Origin: an uncultured Collinsella sp.
Lineage (GTDB): Bacteria > Actinomycetota > Coriobacteriia > Coriobacteriales > Coriobacteriaceae
Direction: 5' to 3'
Assembly: GCA_902494565.1 (NCBI GenBank)
Contig: CABUTN010000005.1
Span: forward strand, 1 to 64,000
DNA length: 64,000 nt
The notes under the pieces were generated by a model that had not been told where the DNA came from, ran no database searches, and saw nothing but the letters and a program-made list of their open reading frames with translations. Of this stretch, positions 44,471 to 53,796 are shown in pieces. A program made the translations under genes and the position numbers. The stretch's first letter is position 1. The number at the start of each line of letters is the position of its first letter.

Positions 44471-46648
44471 CTAGGGGAGGAGCTTCATGGCGGCGTCGTG
44501 GGCGGCGTGCTCGTAGGTGTCGTCGAGGGGCTTGAGCGGCAGCAGGGCGGCGGCCTGTGCATCGCCACGCCGCTCGAGAGCGTGGGTAATGAGCCAGTCG
44601 GCGAGCTCGGGGTTCTTGGGTAGCGCTGGTCCGTGCAGGTACGTGCCGATGACGCCCTTGTAGATGAGGCCCTCAAGGCCATCATCGCCGTTGTTGCCGG
44701 TGCCCGTGACGACGGACGTTCCGAGCGGCGTGGCCTCTGCATCGAGCAGGGTGCGGCCGCCATGGTTCTCGAATCCCACAAAGGGCTCAGGTGCCAGGTC
44801 GGTTTTGACGGCTACGTTGCCGATCAGGCGGTCGGAGCCGCGTACGGTTTCGGCGGCAATGACCCCCAGACCCTCGATGCGATCCTCGCCCATATAGTAC
44901 GAACGGCCGAGCAGCTGATAGCTGCCACAGATGGCAAGCAGCGAGCCGCCATCCTCAACATAGGCCGCGACCTTGTCTTTTTGGGCGAGCAGCTCGTGTG
45001 CCACGGCTAGCTGGTCGCGGTCGGAGCCGCCACCCATCATGACGATGTCGGCGTCGGTGAGATCGAGCGCCTCGCCCATGCGGACCTCGTCCACGCGCAC
45101 AGGAATGCCGCGCCAGGCGCAGCGGCGCTCGAGCGCGATAACATTGCCGCCGTCGCCGTAGAGGTTAAGGGCATCGGGATACAGGTAGACGATGCGCAGC
45201 GGGCGCGAAAGCTCGACTGGCACGATGCCGACAGGAAGAGCGCTGCCGTCGGCACGGGCTATGGCGCGGGCAGCAACCGTGGCTGCATCGGCACCCTTCA
45301 GCCCGTCGAGTTCTTTGACCAGCGGCGGAAAGGCCGTGTAGTTGGCGACGGCGTAGAAGGTGTCATTGGCGGCCTCGTCTGCCACGGCGCCAATTGCCTG
45401 CGCGACGTCCGAGATAATCGCGGCATCGATGCCGGCGTACTTGAGACGCACCTGCATGTCGTGCGCGCGCGTGCCTCCGGCAAAGGCGACAAGACCCGGC
45501 GTGTCGGCGATGCGCTCAAAGTCGACGTCGTAGATCCACGATATATCGTGTCCGTCGGCGTCGTTGTCGTTGAGGAAGAAAGCGCAGAGTCTGCCGCCTG
45601 CCGTCTTGATGGACTGGATTTGTCGATCGAAGCCCACGGGATTCTTAGCCAGGTTGGCCTCGACGGTGCGGCCGGCGATATCCCAGCGGCCCATGCGTCC
45701 GCCGGCGGGGACGTAGGCATCGAGCGTAGGCTGTAGAAGCGCCGTATCCACGCCCAACTCGTGCGCGGCAAAGAAGGCGGCGGCAACGTTGTAGACCATG
45801 TACAGGCCGTTGTAGCGCGTGGCGATGTGTACGGCAGCCGCGTCGGACGCAGATCCAAAGACCAGGTCAAAGCCGTAGCCGTCGCAGCCGAGCTCCACGC
45901 CCGTCACGCGACGGACAAGCGCAGGGCGGGCCCAGCCGCACGAGGGGCAATGGTAGGCGCCGAGCTGGCCGTATTGCACGTAGTCATACTCCAGCGGCGC
46001 GTTGCACTGTGAGCAAAAACGTGAGTCGCTAATGCGATCGGACTCGGTGTCGGTGGCGCCGTTGATGCCAAAGGCAATACTCGCGTTGGGAACGCGCGCG
46101 GCGATCGCGGCACACAGCGGATCGTCGGCGTTATAGATAAGCGTCGTTGTCGGCGAGAGTTCCAACGCGTGGGCGATGACCTCCTGGGTGTGATCGATCT
46201 CGCCGTAGCGGTCTAGCTGGTCGCGGAACAGGTTGAGCAGCACGAAGTACGTCGGCTTGAGCTTGGGCAGGACGCGCACGGTGTAGAGCTCATCGCATTC
46301 AAAAACGCCCACGCGCTTGCCGCTGGCAGTGTGCTTAAGGCCGCCGCGGGCCTCGAGCAGAGCACCCACCACACCGGGCTCCATATTGTTGCCGGCACGG
46401 TTGCACACCACGGTAGCGCCGCTGGCGGCAACGGCGTCGGCGATGAGGTTGGAGGTGGTGGTCTTGCCATTAGTGCCGGTGATCACCACGCTGCGGTCGA
46501 CCAGGCTCGCGAGGTCGCTTAGCAGCTCGGGGTCGATTTTCATGGCGATGCGGCCGGGAAGCACGCCACCCTGGCGTTTGAGGACAGAGCGCAGTCCCCA
46601 GCGAGCGAAATCGCTCGAGGTGCAGGCAAGAGATGAGCGGAAGTTCAT
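44471..46648 (-). CDS. lipid II isoglutaminyl synthase, MurT-GatD fusion
   Basis: Amidates the second residue of the peptidoglycan stem peptide (D-Glu to D-isoGln). The 725-residue protein joins both known subunits. The N-terminal half is MurT: GTNGKTTT (58-65), Mur ligase centre, a four-cysteine zinc ribbon (CSQC, CPSC; about 215-240) and the DUF1727 region. The C-terminal 200 residues are GatD, a class I glutaminase with nucleophile Cys574 (LLAICGSYQLLG) and His672 (TYLHGP). In staphylococci and streptococci these are two proteins from adjacent genes. The reading frame is continuous across the junction (about residue 505). Confidence 0.93.
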   Translation of the reverse strand: MNFRSSLACTSSDFARWGLRSVLKRQGGVLPGRIAMKIDPELLSDLASLVDRSVVITGTNGKTTTSNLIADAVAASGATVVCNRAGNNMEPGVVGALLEARGGLKHTASGKRVGVFECDELYTVRVLPKLKPTYFVLLNLFRDQLDRYGEIDHTQEVIAHALELSPTTTLIYNADDPLCAAIAARVPNASIAFGINGATDTESDRISDSRFCSQCNAPLEYDYVQYGQLGAYHCPSCGWARPALVRRVTGVELGCDGYGFDLVFGSASDAAAVHIATRYNGLYMVYNVAAAFFAAHELGVDTALLQPTLDAYVPAGGRMGRWDIAGRTVEANLAKNPVGFDRQIQSIKTAGGRLCAFFLNDNDADGHDISWIYDVDFERIADTPGLVAFAGGTRAHDMQVRLKYAGIDAAIISDVAQAIGAVADEAANDTFYAVANYTAFPPLVKELDGLKGADAATVAARAIARADGSALPVGIVPVELSRPLRIVYLYPDALNLYGDGGNVIALERRCAWRGIPVRVDEVRMGEALDLTDADIVMMGGGSDRDQLAVAHELLAQKDKVAAYVEDGGSLLAICGSYQLLGRSYYMGEDRIEGLGVIAAETVRGSDRLIGNVAVKTDLAPEPFVGFENHGGRTLLDAEATPLGTSVVTGTGNNGDDGLEGLIYKGVIGTYLHGPALPKNPELADWLITHALERRGDAQAAALLPLKPLDDTYEHAAHDAAMKLLP

Positions 46649-46693
46649 GAAGCCGTTCCTAACATAGATGACATGGTCGGGGCGATCGCGTCG

Positions 46694-47737
46694 CTAAAAG
46701 CCGTAACGGCGCGCAAATTCCTGGGCAAGCTGCGAAACGTCTTCGCAGGCATTGGCCCAGGGGGCAAAGTCGGGGGTGTCCGAGATAATACCGTCCGCTT
46801 CCCAAACGGCTTGGTGCGAAAGATCCCAGGGATCGTGTGGCTCGGGCCGGCAGGGAAGGTACGGTGTCTGGTACATGGGGTTCAGTAAGAAGAACGCACC
46901 GCCCTCGCAACGGTTGGCAAACTCGCGCAGCGCGCGTGTCGCCGGGCGCATCTTGTTTGTTTTGAACAGCAGAATCGTGCGGGCGAGCAGATACCAAGGA
47001 GAGTTCTCGAGCGCGTCAGCCCCGATCTCTTCCTCGAGCTGGTGGGCCAGGGCAAAAAAGCCGTCCTGGTCTTCCAGGCGAGCGAGGGCGAGCAACACGG
47101 TGCCTGCGGCTCGGGTGGGGTAGCCTTCTGCCTTAAGGACGCGGCGGGCGTAGTTGGCGGCAGCACGGTAGCGGGCGCTCGCCATGCACAGCTGCGAGAT
47201 GGCCTCGAGCGTGTGGAGCCACCCGATAAGAGCCGGCTCGCTCACGGTAAGGTCTGCTGCGGTGATACCATCGGCCAAAACATTATTGGCCCAGTAGTGC
47301 GGGGCTTTCATGTCGAACCCGGGCACGCTTTGCTGCAGGTAATCGGCCGTGGTCGCCTCGAGCTTCATCAGATCGCCCAGGCAGGCGTCGACGGGCGTGT
47401 CCGCCAGGATGATGGCGAGCAGCTGCGCGTCGAGGACATGCGCATCGATGCGGACGATCTTGAGCAGCTCATCGCGCATGTCGTCGAACAGGCGATTGCG
47501 CGTCTGCTCGAACTCCTCGTCGCTGCCCATGTCCTCGATGCGATGGAGCTCGTCGAGCAGGTGGCGATGAACACCGGCATAGGACAGCAGCGCCTGGGCA
47601 TGCTCGGACTGCGCATACTTTTGGGGATTCGCGCTAATGTCGTTATGGACAAGCTCGCGTGCTGCATCGGTGAGCTCGGGGTGCGACGCCAGATAGGTGC
47701 GCTCCAAGTAGGCGGGGATGTAGACGCTCGGATCCAT
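46694..47737 (-). CDS. hypothetical helical (TPR-like) protein
   Basis: A 347-residue soluble protein I cannot assign. It is rich in Leu/Ala helices (for example AANYARRVLKAEG and AAGTVLLALARLEDQDGF) consistent with TPR-type helix pairs. It has no signal peptide or membrane segment. Its ATG shares one base with the stop of the preceding gene (47737), so the two are coupled and probably work together. It is followed by the MurT-GatD gene, 45 bp away on the same strand. Confidence 0.75.
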   Translation of the reverse strand: MDPSVYIPAYLERTYLASHPELTDAARELVHNDISANPQKYAQSEHAQALLSYAGVHRHLLDELHRIEDMGSDEEFEQTRNRLFDDMRDELLKIVRIDAHVLDAQLLAIILADTPVDACLGDLMKLEATTADYLQQSVPGFDMKAPHYWANNVLADGITAADLTVSEPALIGWLHTLEAISQLCMASARYRAAANYARRVLKAEGYPTRAAGTVLLALARLEDQDGFFALAHQLEEEIGADALENSPWYLLARTILLFKTNKMRPATRALREFANRCEGGAFFLLNPMYQTPYLPCRPEPHDPWDLSHQAVWEADGIISDTPDFAPWANACEDVSQLAQEFARRYGF

Positions 47738-48813
47738 TAGAGGTCCCCTCCCTTAAATGGAAGCCCCTGCTCGGCTGCGCGCAGGATGCGCTCGTCGATC
47801 TGGGAACGCACGATGTCGTTGGTGGCGACCCAGGCGGCAAAGCTGGCGTTGTCGGGAGCGCCCAGGCCCTCTTGCAGTACCGGCGTCGCCTCGGACAGTG
47901 CAAGGACGAGCTCGTCGGTGGAGCCTGCACCTACGTTGACGCGGGCATAGACGCCATCGGGAAACTCGGTTTGGAAGTAGAGCGCCTCGGCTGCGTGCGG
48001 GCACGAGCGTGCAAGGATGCGCAAGTAGTGCTCGGCACCCTCGTAGTCCAGCTCGCGCCAGGCAGTGCTCATCAGCGCGATGAGCGTCCATGGGTCCAAG
48101 TCGCGCTCCGCGTCCTTGGGACGACGGCGCAGCGGCGTGTTGGCGAGATAGGGGACGGAGTGGGCAGAGCGAAAGCGTTTGAGCTCCTCGGCGGGGTATT
48201 CGAGCTTTGCCATGGCGAGCATCGCGGTGTGGCGGACGCCGGCAGGATCGTTGGGGGCAAAGTCGAGGCTGCGGTTTGCGGCTTCGAGCGACATGCGGTA
48301 GCGGCCGCTAATGAGGGCGCGCGATGCCAAGGCGGCAAGCCAGCGCAGGTAGGGGCGGCGCATAAGGTCGCCAGCGGCCTCGCGCTCGTAGGGGTCCTGC
48401 GCCGAGGCGATCTTGAGCGCCAGGTCGTGCTCCACCTCGTCGCACTTGGACACCAGATACTGCACGTATTCCTCGTTGGATTCGGCGGTGAGGGCGGTCA
48501 GCATGCGCTGGGCATCCCAGTTGGCCGGATCGAGCGCGGCTGCCTCGCGGAGCATGTTCTCGGCAGCTGCCTCTTCTTGCTCTGCCTGGGTATCGTCAGG
48601 GATAAAGGGAATGCGGTAGTCGACAGCCTCGACCACCTTGGCAATGAGGTGCCCGGCGCGGTCGCGGTCGTGCACGATGAGCGGTGCGGGGTTGCGGGTG
48701 AATTGTTCCATCAGACGCTCTACGGCGGCACCGTCGGTGAGCGGGATATTGTCGCGGCGCAAGGCCTCAAGAACGAGGCGATGGCAATCCTCTTGAATGG
48801 GATCGAATGCCAT
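47737..48813 (-). CDS. hypothetical helical (TPR-like) protein
   Basis: A 358-residue soluble protein of unknown function. Early MAFDPIQEDCHRLVLEALRR and later stretches such as ALISGRYRMSLEAANRSLDFAPNDPAGVRH look like TPR repeats; a YEGAEHYLRILARSCPHAAEAL unit follows near the C-terminus. AAGGAGG lies 4 nt before the ATG. First gene of a coupled pair, possibly leading into MurT-GatD. A LytTR-type twin repeat lies 168 bp upstream on the same strand. Confidence 0.75.
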   Translation of the reverse strand: MAFDPIQEDCHRLVLEALRRDNIPLTDGAAVERLMEQFTRNPAPLIVHDRDRAGHLIAKVVEAVDYRIPFIPDDTQAEQEEAAAENMLREAAALDPANWDAQRMLTALTAESNEEYVQYLVSKCDEVEHDLALKIASAQDPYEREAAGDLMRRPYLRWLAALASRALISGRYRMSLEAANRSLDFAPNDPAGVRHTAMLAMAKLEYPAEELKRFRSAHSVPYLANTPLRRRPKDAERDLDPWTLIALMSTAWRELDYEGAEHYLRILARSCPHAAEALYFQTEFPDGVYARVNVGAGSTDELVLALSEATPVLQEGLGAPDNASFAAWVATNDIVRSQIDERILRAAEQGLPFKGGDL

Positions 48814-49313
48814 GGGGCCTCCTTTGCTGCGGTTAGGGTTCAAATGTTTCTATATAAGGTTCTAGTTTACCCGCATGTGGCACACCGGGGGTGCCGCACT
48901 TGGACTTGCACCTTTGCACCACGAAGACGGATGTCGCACAAATGTCGGCACCTTGGACGACCGAGTGGTATCACGGTGCCGCAAACGGTCGATTTTTGGC
49001 GGCGAACGGTGCATATTTTGGAGGGGCACGGTCCTGCCCGGGATATGTAGTCAACCTTGATAAAACGTTTGCCCAGCTTGGGAGTATGAATGCCGCACAA
49101 GGGTCTTCAGGGATAGAAAAAACGTTTCATCATTGGCGGCTTTAGGTGAATAACTGACCAAACAGAACGGTAAAATAGTGTTTGTCTGAGCGTTGAGACG
49201 TTTAGACATCGCGCATTGTCATCGCCGGCAACGCGCAAACCGGTCCTAACGGAGCCAATTGGGTGCTCCGTTATATACGCAAGTCTAAGAGGGGCTTGTT
49301 TAGGAGGCACAGT
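48814..49313. other. 500-bp divergent control region
   Basis: No gene seen. Besides the twin repeat, a hairpin AACGGAGC / GCTCCGTT (49248-49272) lies 41 bp before the dehydrogenase start and could attenuate it. GGTAAAATAG near 49171 is a candidate -10. Confidence 0.4.
48981..49010 (-). promoter_or_regulatory. LytTR-type twin direct repeat, site 3
   Basis: On the minus strand ACCGTTCGC (49010-49002), a 12-bp spacer, ACCGTTTGC (48989-48981). Same length, core and 21-bp period as the sites at 1099 and 55866. It is 168 bp upstream of the unknown gene pair and 304 bp upstream of the divergent alcohol dehydrogenase. Confidence 0.45.
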
Positions 49314-50537
49314 ATGGGACGTTTTACCAATCCTCGCGATCTGTACTTTGGTGAGGGCGCTCGCCACGAGGTGAAGAACCTCAAGGGTAAGAAGGCCATC
49401 ATCGTTTCTGGCGGCAGCTCTATGCGCCGCGGCGGGTTCCTGCAGGACGTTGAGGCCGACCTCAAAGAGGCCGGCATGGAGGTCAAGCTGTTCGAGGGCG
49501 TCGAGTCCGATCCCTCCATCGAGACCGTCATGAAGGGCGCAGCCGCTATGCGCGACTTCGAGCCCGACTGGATTGTTGCTATCGGCGGCGGTTCGCCCAT
49601 CGATGCTGCTAAGGCCATGTGGGTCTTCTACGAGTATCCCGAGGAGTCCTTCGACAACATTATCCAGCCGTTCAGCTTCCCCGAGCTGCGTCAGAAGGCT
49701 CACTTCTGCGCCATTTCCTCTACCTCCGGCACTGCTACCGAGGTCACCGCATTCTCCGTCATCACGGATTACGAAAAGGGCATCAAGTACCCGCTGGCCG
49801 ACTTCAACATCACCCCTGATGTCGCCATCGTCGACCCCGAGCTCACCTACACCATGCCCGCCAAGCTGTGCGCTCACACCGGCATGGATGCTCTGACCCA
49901 CTGCATGGAGGCCTACGTTTCCACCTGCGCCTCTATGTTCACCGACGCCAACGCTCTGCACGGCATCCGCGAGATCGTCGAGTGGCTGCCCAAGTCCTAT
50001 GCTGGCGACCATGAGGCCCGTCAGCACATGCACGAGGCTCAGTGCATCGCCGGTATCGCCTTCTCCTCGGGCCTGCTCGGCATCGTTCACTCCATGGCTC
50101 ACAAGACCGGTGCTGCCTTCGAGAACGGCCACATCATCCACGGTGCCGCTAACGCCATGTACCTGGGCAAGGTCATCCAGTGGAACTCCAAGGATCCCCG
50201 TGCTGCCGAGCGTTACGCTTACGTGGCCAAGGAGATCCTGCACCTTCCCGGCGAGACCAACGAGGAGCTCATCGCTGCGCTCGTCCAGAAGATCCGCGAC
50301 CTCAACGACCAGCTCAACATTCCGCAGTCCATCAAGGATTACGCGAATGGTGGCGTGAAGGTCGACGCCGAGAACCCGCAGATGGTTTCCGAGGAGGAGT
50401 TCCTCGCCAAGCTGCCCGAGATCGCCGCGAACGCCGAGCAGGACGCCTGCACGCCCGAGAACCCGCGTGAGACCAAGGCTGCCGACTTCGAGAAGATCCT
50501 CAAGGCCTGCTACTACGACACCGACATCGATTTCTAA
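49314..50537 (+). CDS. iron-containing alcohol dehydrogenase
   Basis: NAD(P)-dependent, metal-activated dehydrogenase (407 aa), probably reducing an aldehyde such as butanal during fermentation. The dinucleotide motif is AIGGGSPIDAAK. Metal-binding residues lie in HTGMDALTHCMEAY, VHSMAHKTGAAF and NGHIIHGAANA. The ATG at 49314 follows TAGGAGG. A terminator separates it from gldA, so the two are separate units. The physiological substrate is not certain. Confidence 0.92.
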   Translation: MGRFTNPRDLYFGEGARHEVKNLKGKKAIIVSGGSSMRRGGFLQDVEADLKEAGMEVKLFEGVESDPSIETVMKGAAAMRDFEPDWIVAIGGGSPIDAAKAMWVFYEYPEESFDNIIQPFSFPELRQKAHFCAISSTSGTATEVTAFSVITDYEKGIKYPLADFNITPDVAIVDPELTYTMPAKLCAHTGMDALTHCMEAYVSTCASMFTDANALHGIREIVEWLPKSYAGDHEARQHMHEAQCIAGIAFSSGLLGIVHSMAHKTGAAFENGHIIHGAANAMYLGKVIQWNSKDPRAAERYAYVAKEILHLPGETNEELIAALVQKIRDLNDQLNIPQSIKDYANGGVKVDAENPQMVSEEEFLAKLPEIAANAEQDACTPENPRETKAADFEKILKACYYDTDIDF

Positions 50538-50559
50538 TCGACTCTTGTTATCGTAATGA

Positions 50560-50600
50560 GGGGCTCCGCACGTATCCGTACGGAGCCCCTTTCTTTTTTA
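50560..50600 (+). terminator. terminator after alcohol dehydrogenase
   Basis: GGGGCTCCG / CGGAGCCCC (50560-50568 and 50581-50589) followed by TTTCTTTTTT. Confidence 0.9.
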
Positions 50601-50615
50601 GAGAATGGGATAGTT

Positions 50616-51716
50616 ATGGCTGCAATTTTCAATAGCCCTAGCAAGTACATCCAGGGTCCGGACGAGCTCGCCAAGCTCGGCTCCTATGTCGAGCCGCTCG
50701 GCGCTAAGGCCCTCGTCATCGTGACGCCTTCGGGCAAGAAGCGCGTCGGTGCCAAGATCGAGGGCGGTTTTGCCGAGGCCAAGGCCGAGCTGCTGTTTGA
50801 GGACTTTAACGGCGAGTGCTCCAAGGGCGAGGTCGATCGCCTGGTTGCGCTCGCTCGCGACAACGGTTGCGACATCATCGTCGGCGTCGGTGGCGGCAAG
50901 ATCCTCGACACCGCGAAGGCCGTCGCCTATTACCTGGAGTCCCCGGTTATCATTTGCCCCACCATTGCTTCGACCGATGCACCGTGCTCGGCACTTTCGG
51001 TGCTCTACACCGATGACGGCCAGTTCGATAAATATCTCTTCCTTAAGGCAAACCCCAACATTGTCCTGATGGATACGACGGTTATCGCGGCGAGCCCGGT
51101 GCGCCTGACGGTTTCCGGTATGGGCGATGCGCTCGCAACCTATTTCGAGGCCCAGGCGACGCACGATGCCGACGGCGGCACCTGCGCTGGCGGCAAGGGC
51201 GGCATGGCCGGCCTGGCGCTCGCCAAGCTCTGCTACGAGACGCTTATGGCCGATGGCGTCAAGGCCAAGGTCGCGCTGGAGAAGGGTGCGCTCACGCCTG
51301 CCGTCGAGCACATCATCGAGGCCAATACGCTGCTTTCGGGCATTGGCTTTGAGAGCTCGGGCCTTGCTGCGGCCCATGCCATCCATAACGGCTTGACGAT
51401 GCTGCCCGAGTGCCATGGCATGTATCACGGCGAGAAGGTCGCCTTTGGCACTATCGTCCAGCTGGTACTCGAGGATGCCCCGACCGAGAAGCTCGAGGAA
51501 GTCTTGGGCTTCTGCATTGAGCTGGGCCTGCCCGTTACGCTCAAGGAGCTGGGCGTTGCCGAGGTTACGCGCGAGCAGGCCATGATTGTTGCCGAGGCCG
51601 CGTGCGCGCCTGAGGACACCATGTGCAACATGCCGTTTGAGGTGACGCCCGAGATGGTCGCAAACGCCATCCTGGGTGCCGACGCACTGGGCCACTACTA
51701 TCTCATGGATGAGTAA
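50616..51716 (+). CDS. gldA: glycerol dehydrogenase
   Basis: Oxidises glycerol to dihydroxyacetone with NAD (366 aa). VGVGGGKILDTAKA binds NAD. The zinc ligands are the Asp of SGMGDALATYFEA and the His residues of AAAHAIHNGL and MYHGEKVAFG. PTIASTDAPCSALSV is typical of GldA. I chose the ATG at 50616 because the longer frame crosses the preceding terminator. A deleted paralogue follows at 51830. Confidence 0.94.
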   Translation: MAAIFNSPSKYIQGPDELAKLGSYVEPLGAKALVIVTPSGKKRVGAKIEGGFAEAKAELLFEDFNGECSKGEVDRLVALARDNGCDIIVGVGGGKILDTAKAVAYYLESPVIICPTIASTDAPCSALSVLYTDDGQFDKYLFLKANPNIVLMDTTVIAASPVRLTVSGMGDALATYFEAQATHDADGGTCAGGKGGMAGLALAKLCYETLMADGVKAKVALEKGALTPAVEHIIEANTLLSGIGFESSGLAAAHAIHNGLTMLPECHGMYHGEKVAFGTIVQLVLEDAPTEKLEEVLGFCIELGLPVTLKELGVAEVTREQAMIVAEAACAPEDTMCNMPFEVTPEMVANAILGADALGHYYLMDE

Positions 51717-51730
51717 ATCAAGCTAAGGAA

Positions 51731-51764
51731 GGGGCAAAGCCAGCAGATGGCTTTGCCCCTTTTT
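51731..51764 (+). terminator. terminator after gldA
   Basis: GGGGCAAAGCC / GGCTTTGCCCC followed by TTTTTGC. Confidence 0.9.
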
Positions 51765-51768
51765 GCTA

Positions 51769-51799
51769 TGGCGCAAAGGGGTCAGGTTACTTTGCACCA
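51769..51799. repeat. REP-like palindrome, diverged copy D
   Basis: TGGCGCAAAG, GGGTCAGGTTA, CTTTGCACCA. Same outer stem as copies A-C, but the centre reads GGTCAGGTTA in place of GGACAGGC. Confidence 0.6.
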
Positions 51800-51829
51800 A
51801 TCGTTGTTTGATGAAGGGCGGATTCTCGT

Positions 51830-52336
51830 ATGGCGCTTCCTATGGTTTATGGAGGTCCCGGCCGGTATGTTCAGGGGCCGGGTGAGCTCTCGCGTCAGGG
51901 CAGGTATTTGTCATGGTTGGGCTGCGCTGCTTACGTCTTGTTTGACCAGGGCACCGAGGATCGGCTGTGCAGGCAGATCGTCGATGGATTTCTGGACGAT
52001 GATCTAAGCGAGCCGTTCTTTAAGATTTACAACGGTCCGTGTACGGAAGATGCCGTTGTCGAAATGGCCAAGGAAGCCCGGGCCGAGTATTGCGACATGG
52101 TGGTGGGCATTGGCGGCGGCAAGATGCTCGATATCGCCAAGGCCGTTGCGTTTTATGCTGAGCTGCCGTTGTGCGTATGCCCCACGGCGGCTTCGATGGA
52201 CGGTCCGTGCAGCGAGATTTCCGATGCCGATCTGCAGGGTGTTGCAAATGCGGTCTTTAGAAACGAGCGCAATATGGCCAACGAGCAGGCCAAGGTGACC
52301 AAACAAAAGCTCGTGCAGCTCATGTGCGAGGCATAG
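51830..52336 (+). pseudogene. internally deleted glycerol dehydrogenase paralogue
   Basis: A 168-residue frame. Residues 1-130 align with the N-terminal Rossmann half of GldA (GGPGRYVQGPGEL; VVGIGGGKMLDIAKA; PTAASMDGPCSEIS). The sequence then jumps straight to an end that looks like a GldA C-terminus (SDADLQGVANAVFRNERNMANEQAK). The whole metal-binding middle (about 190 residues) is missing, although the frame is intact. It can hardly be an active dehydrogenase. It lies just after gldA, so a local duplication followed by deletion is likely. Confidence 0.75.
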
Positions 52337-52487
52337 CTTGGCGCTTGATCGACCTTGTGCGATCGAGGCGGCGATAGGCCATAGGCTATTTGCCGCAAAG
52401 ATGCGCCGCGTGTAATTTGCCCGAGGTATGAGCTAATGGCGTATCATTATCTATCGCTTGTTTGCACTGCTCAGGGAGGGGCCGCGC

Positions 52488-53741
52488 ATGGCGCAGGAAC
52501 ACGATCTGTTTGATGACATTATCGAGATCAGCAAGGGTTTCGACTTTCTTAAAAATCCGCTTGGCGGCGTGACCGATGCACTCGATCCGTCGGCGCCGCA
52601 GTGGAATCCTGCCGACTACAAGGAGCGCCCGCGCGGCAATACCATTCCGTGCCTGACCTGCAAAAACGAAAAGAGCGGTTGCACCGCGTGCATGGACGTG
52701 TGCCCGGTCAACGCTATCGAGGTCGAGGAAGACGCCATCGAGATCCTCGACTCCTGCCGCAAGTGCGGTCTGTGCGCCGCTGCCTGCCCGACCGAGGCGA
52801 TCATCTCGCCGCGCCTGGCGCCTAAAAACCTGTATGACGATATCGTCTCTGCTGCTACGAGCCACGAGACCGCCTACGTTACCTGCACGCGTGCCCTCAA
52901 ACGCATGCCGCGCGAAAACGAGGTCGTCGTTGCCTGCGTGGGCGATATTACGGCCGAGACTTGGTTCTCGGTACTGGCGGACTATCCCAACGTGAGCGTG
53001 TACCTGCCGTTGGGCGTGTGCGATAAATGCCGCAACATCGGCGGTGAGGACATTCTGGGCGAGGCGATTGCGAAGGCCGAGGAGTGGTCTGGCACGGGTA
53101 TGGGCCTGGAAGTAGACCCCAAGAGCCTCAAGTGCCATAAGCGTCGCGAGTACGAGCGCAAGGAGTACATGGAAAAGATCGCCCGTACCACGGGCCTGAC
53201 GGTGACCAAGCTCAACCCGGCGACGGCGGCGCTGGCTTCGGTGGCGCAGAAGCTGAAGGCTCATCGCCATCAGATTACCCAGCTGGAGCGCACACTCAAC
53301 ACCATGTGCGGCACCACGACGACCAAGCGTCGCCGTTCGCTCACGCACGGGCGGCAGCTGGTGCTCTCGACGCTGCAAAACCACCCCGAGCTTGCCAAGA
53401 ACATGCAGGTGGCGACACCGGAGTGCGATTTTGACAAGTGCACGTCGTGCGGCGAGTGCGTCAACGCGTGCCCCACATCTGCTTGTGACCTGGTGGGAAG
53501 TGGTCGCTTTGCGTTGGAGTCCACGTATTGTTTAGGCTGCGGCGCCTGTGTCAAGGTTTGTCCCGAACATGCACTTAAGTTGGTCGAACACGATGCGTCC
53601 AACTTGGTTGTCGTCGACCCCGAGGCCGAGGAAAAGGCCGCGAAAAAGGCCAAAGCCCACGAAGAGGCCCAAAAGGCAAAAGCCGAGGCAAAGGCCAAGC
53701 TGGACAAGATGCTCGACCAGGTGGAAAAGCTCGCGGACTAG
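52488..53741 (+). CDS. multi-cluster 4Fe-4S ferredoxin-type protein
   Basis: Predicted cytosolic electron-transfer protein (417 aa). An N-terminal pair of clusters (CLTCKNEKSGCTACMDVCP; CRKCGLCAAACP) covers about residues 55-105. A middle region has CDKCR. A second pair (CTSCGECVNACP; CLGCGACVKVCP) lies at about 315-370. The C-terminus is a Lys/Ala/Glu coiled coil. GGGAGGGG precedes the ATG. No oxidoreductase partner gene is adjacent; the electron donor and acceptor are unknown. Confidence 0.85.
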   Translation: MAQEHDLFDDIIEISKGFDFLKNPLGGVTDALDPSAPQWNPADYKERPRGNTIPCLTCKNEKSGCTACMDVCPVNAIEVEEDAIEILDSCRKCGLCAAACPTEAIISPRLAPKNLYDDIVSAATSHETAYVTCTRALKRMPRENEVVVACVGDITAETWFSVLADYPNVSVYLPLGVCDKCRNIGGEDILGEAIAKAEEWSGTGMGLEVDPKSLKCHKRREYERKEYMEKIARTTGLTVTKLNPATAALASVAQKLKAHRHQITQLERTLNTMCGTTTTKRRRSLTHGRQLVLSTLQNHPELAKNMQVATPECDFDKCTSCGECVNACPTSACDLVGSGRFALESTYCLGCGACVKVCPEHALKLVEHDASNLVVVDPEAEEKAAKKAKAHEEAQKAKAEAKAKLDKMLDQVEKLAD

Positions 53742-53796
53742 CTAAAAGAGCGTAAATGATGGCCGGTGGGACAGATGCTGCCCCGCCGGCCAAAAA

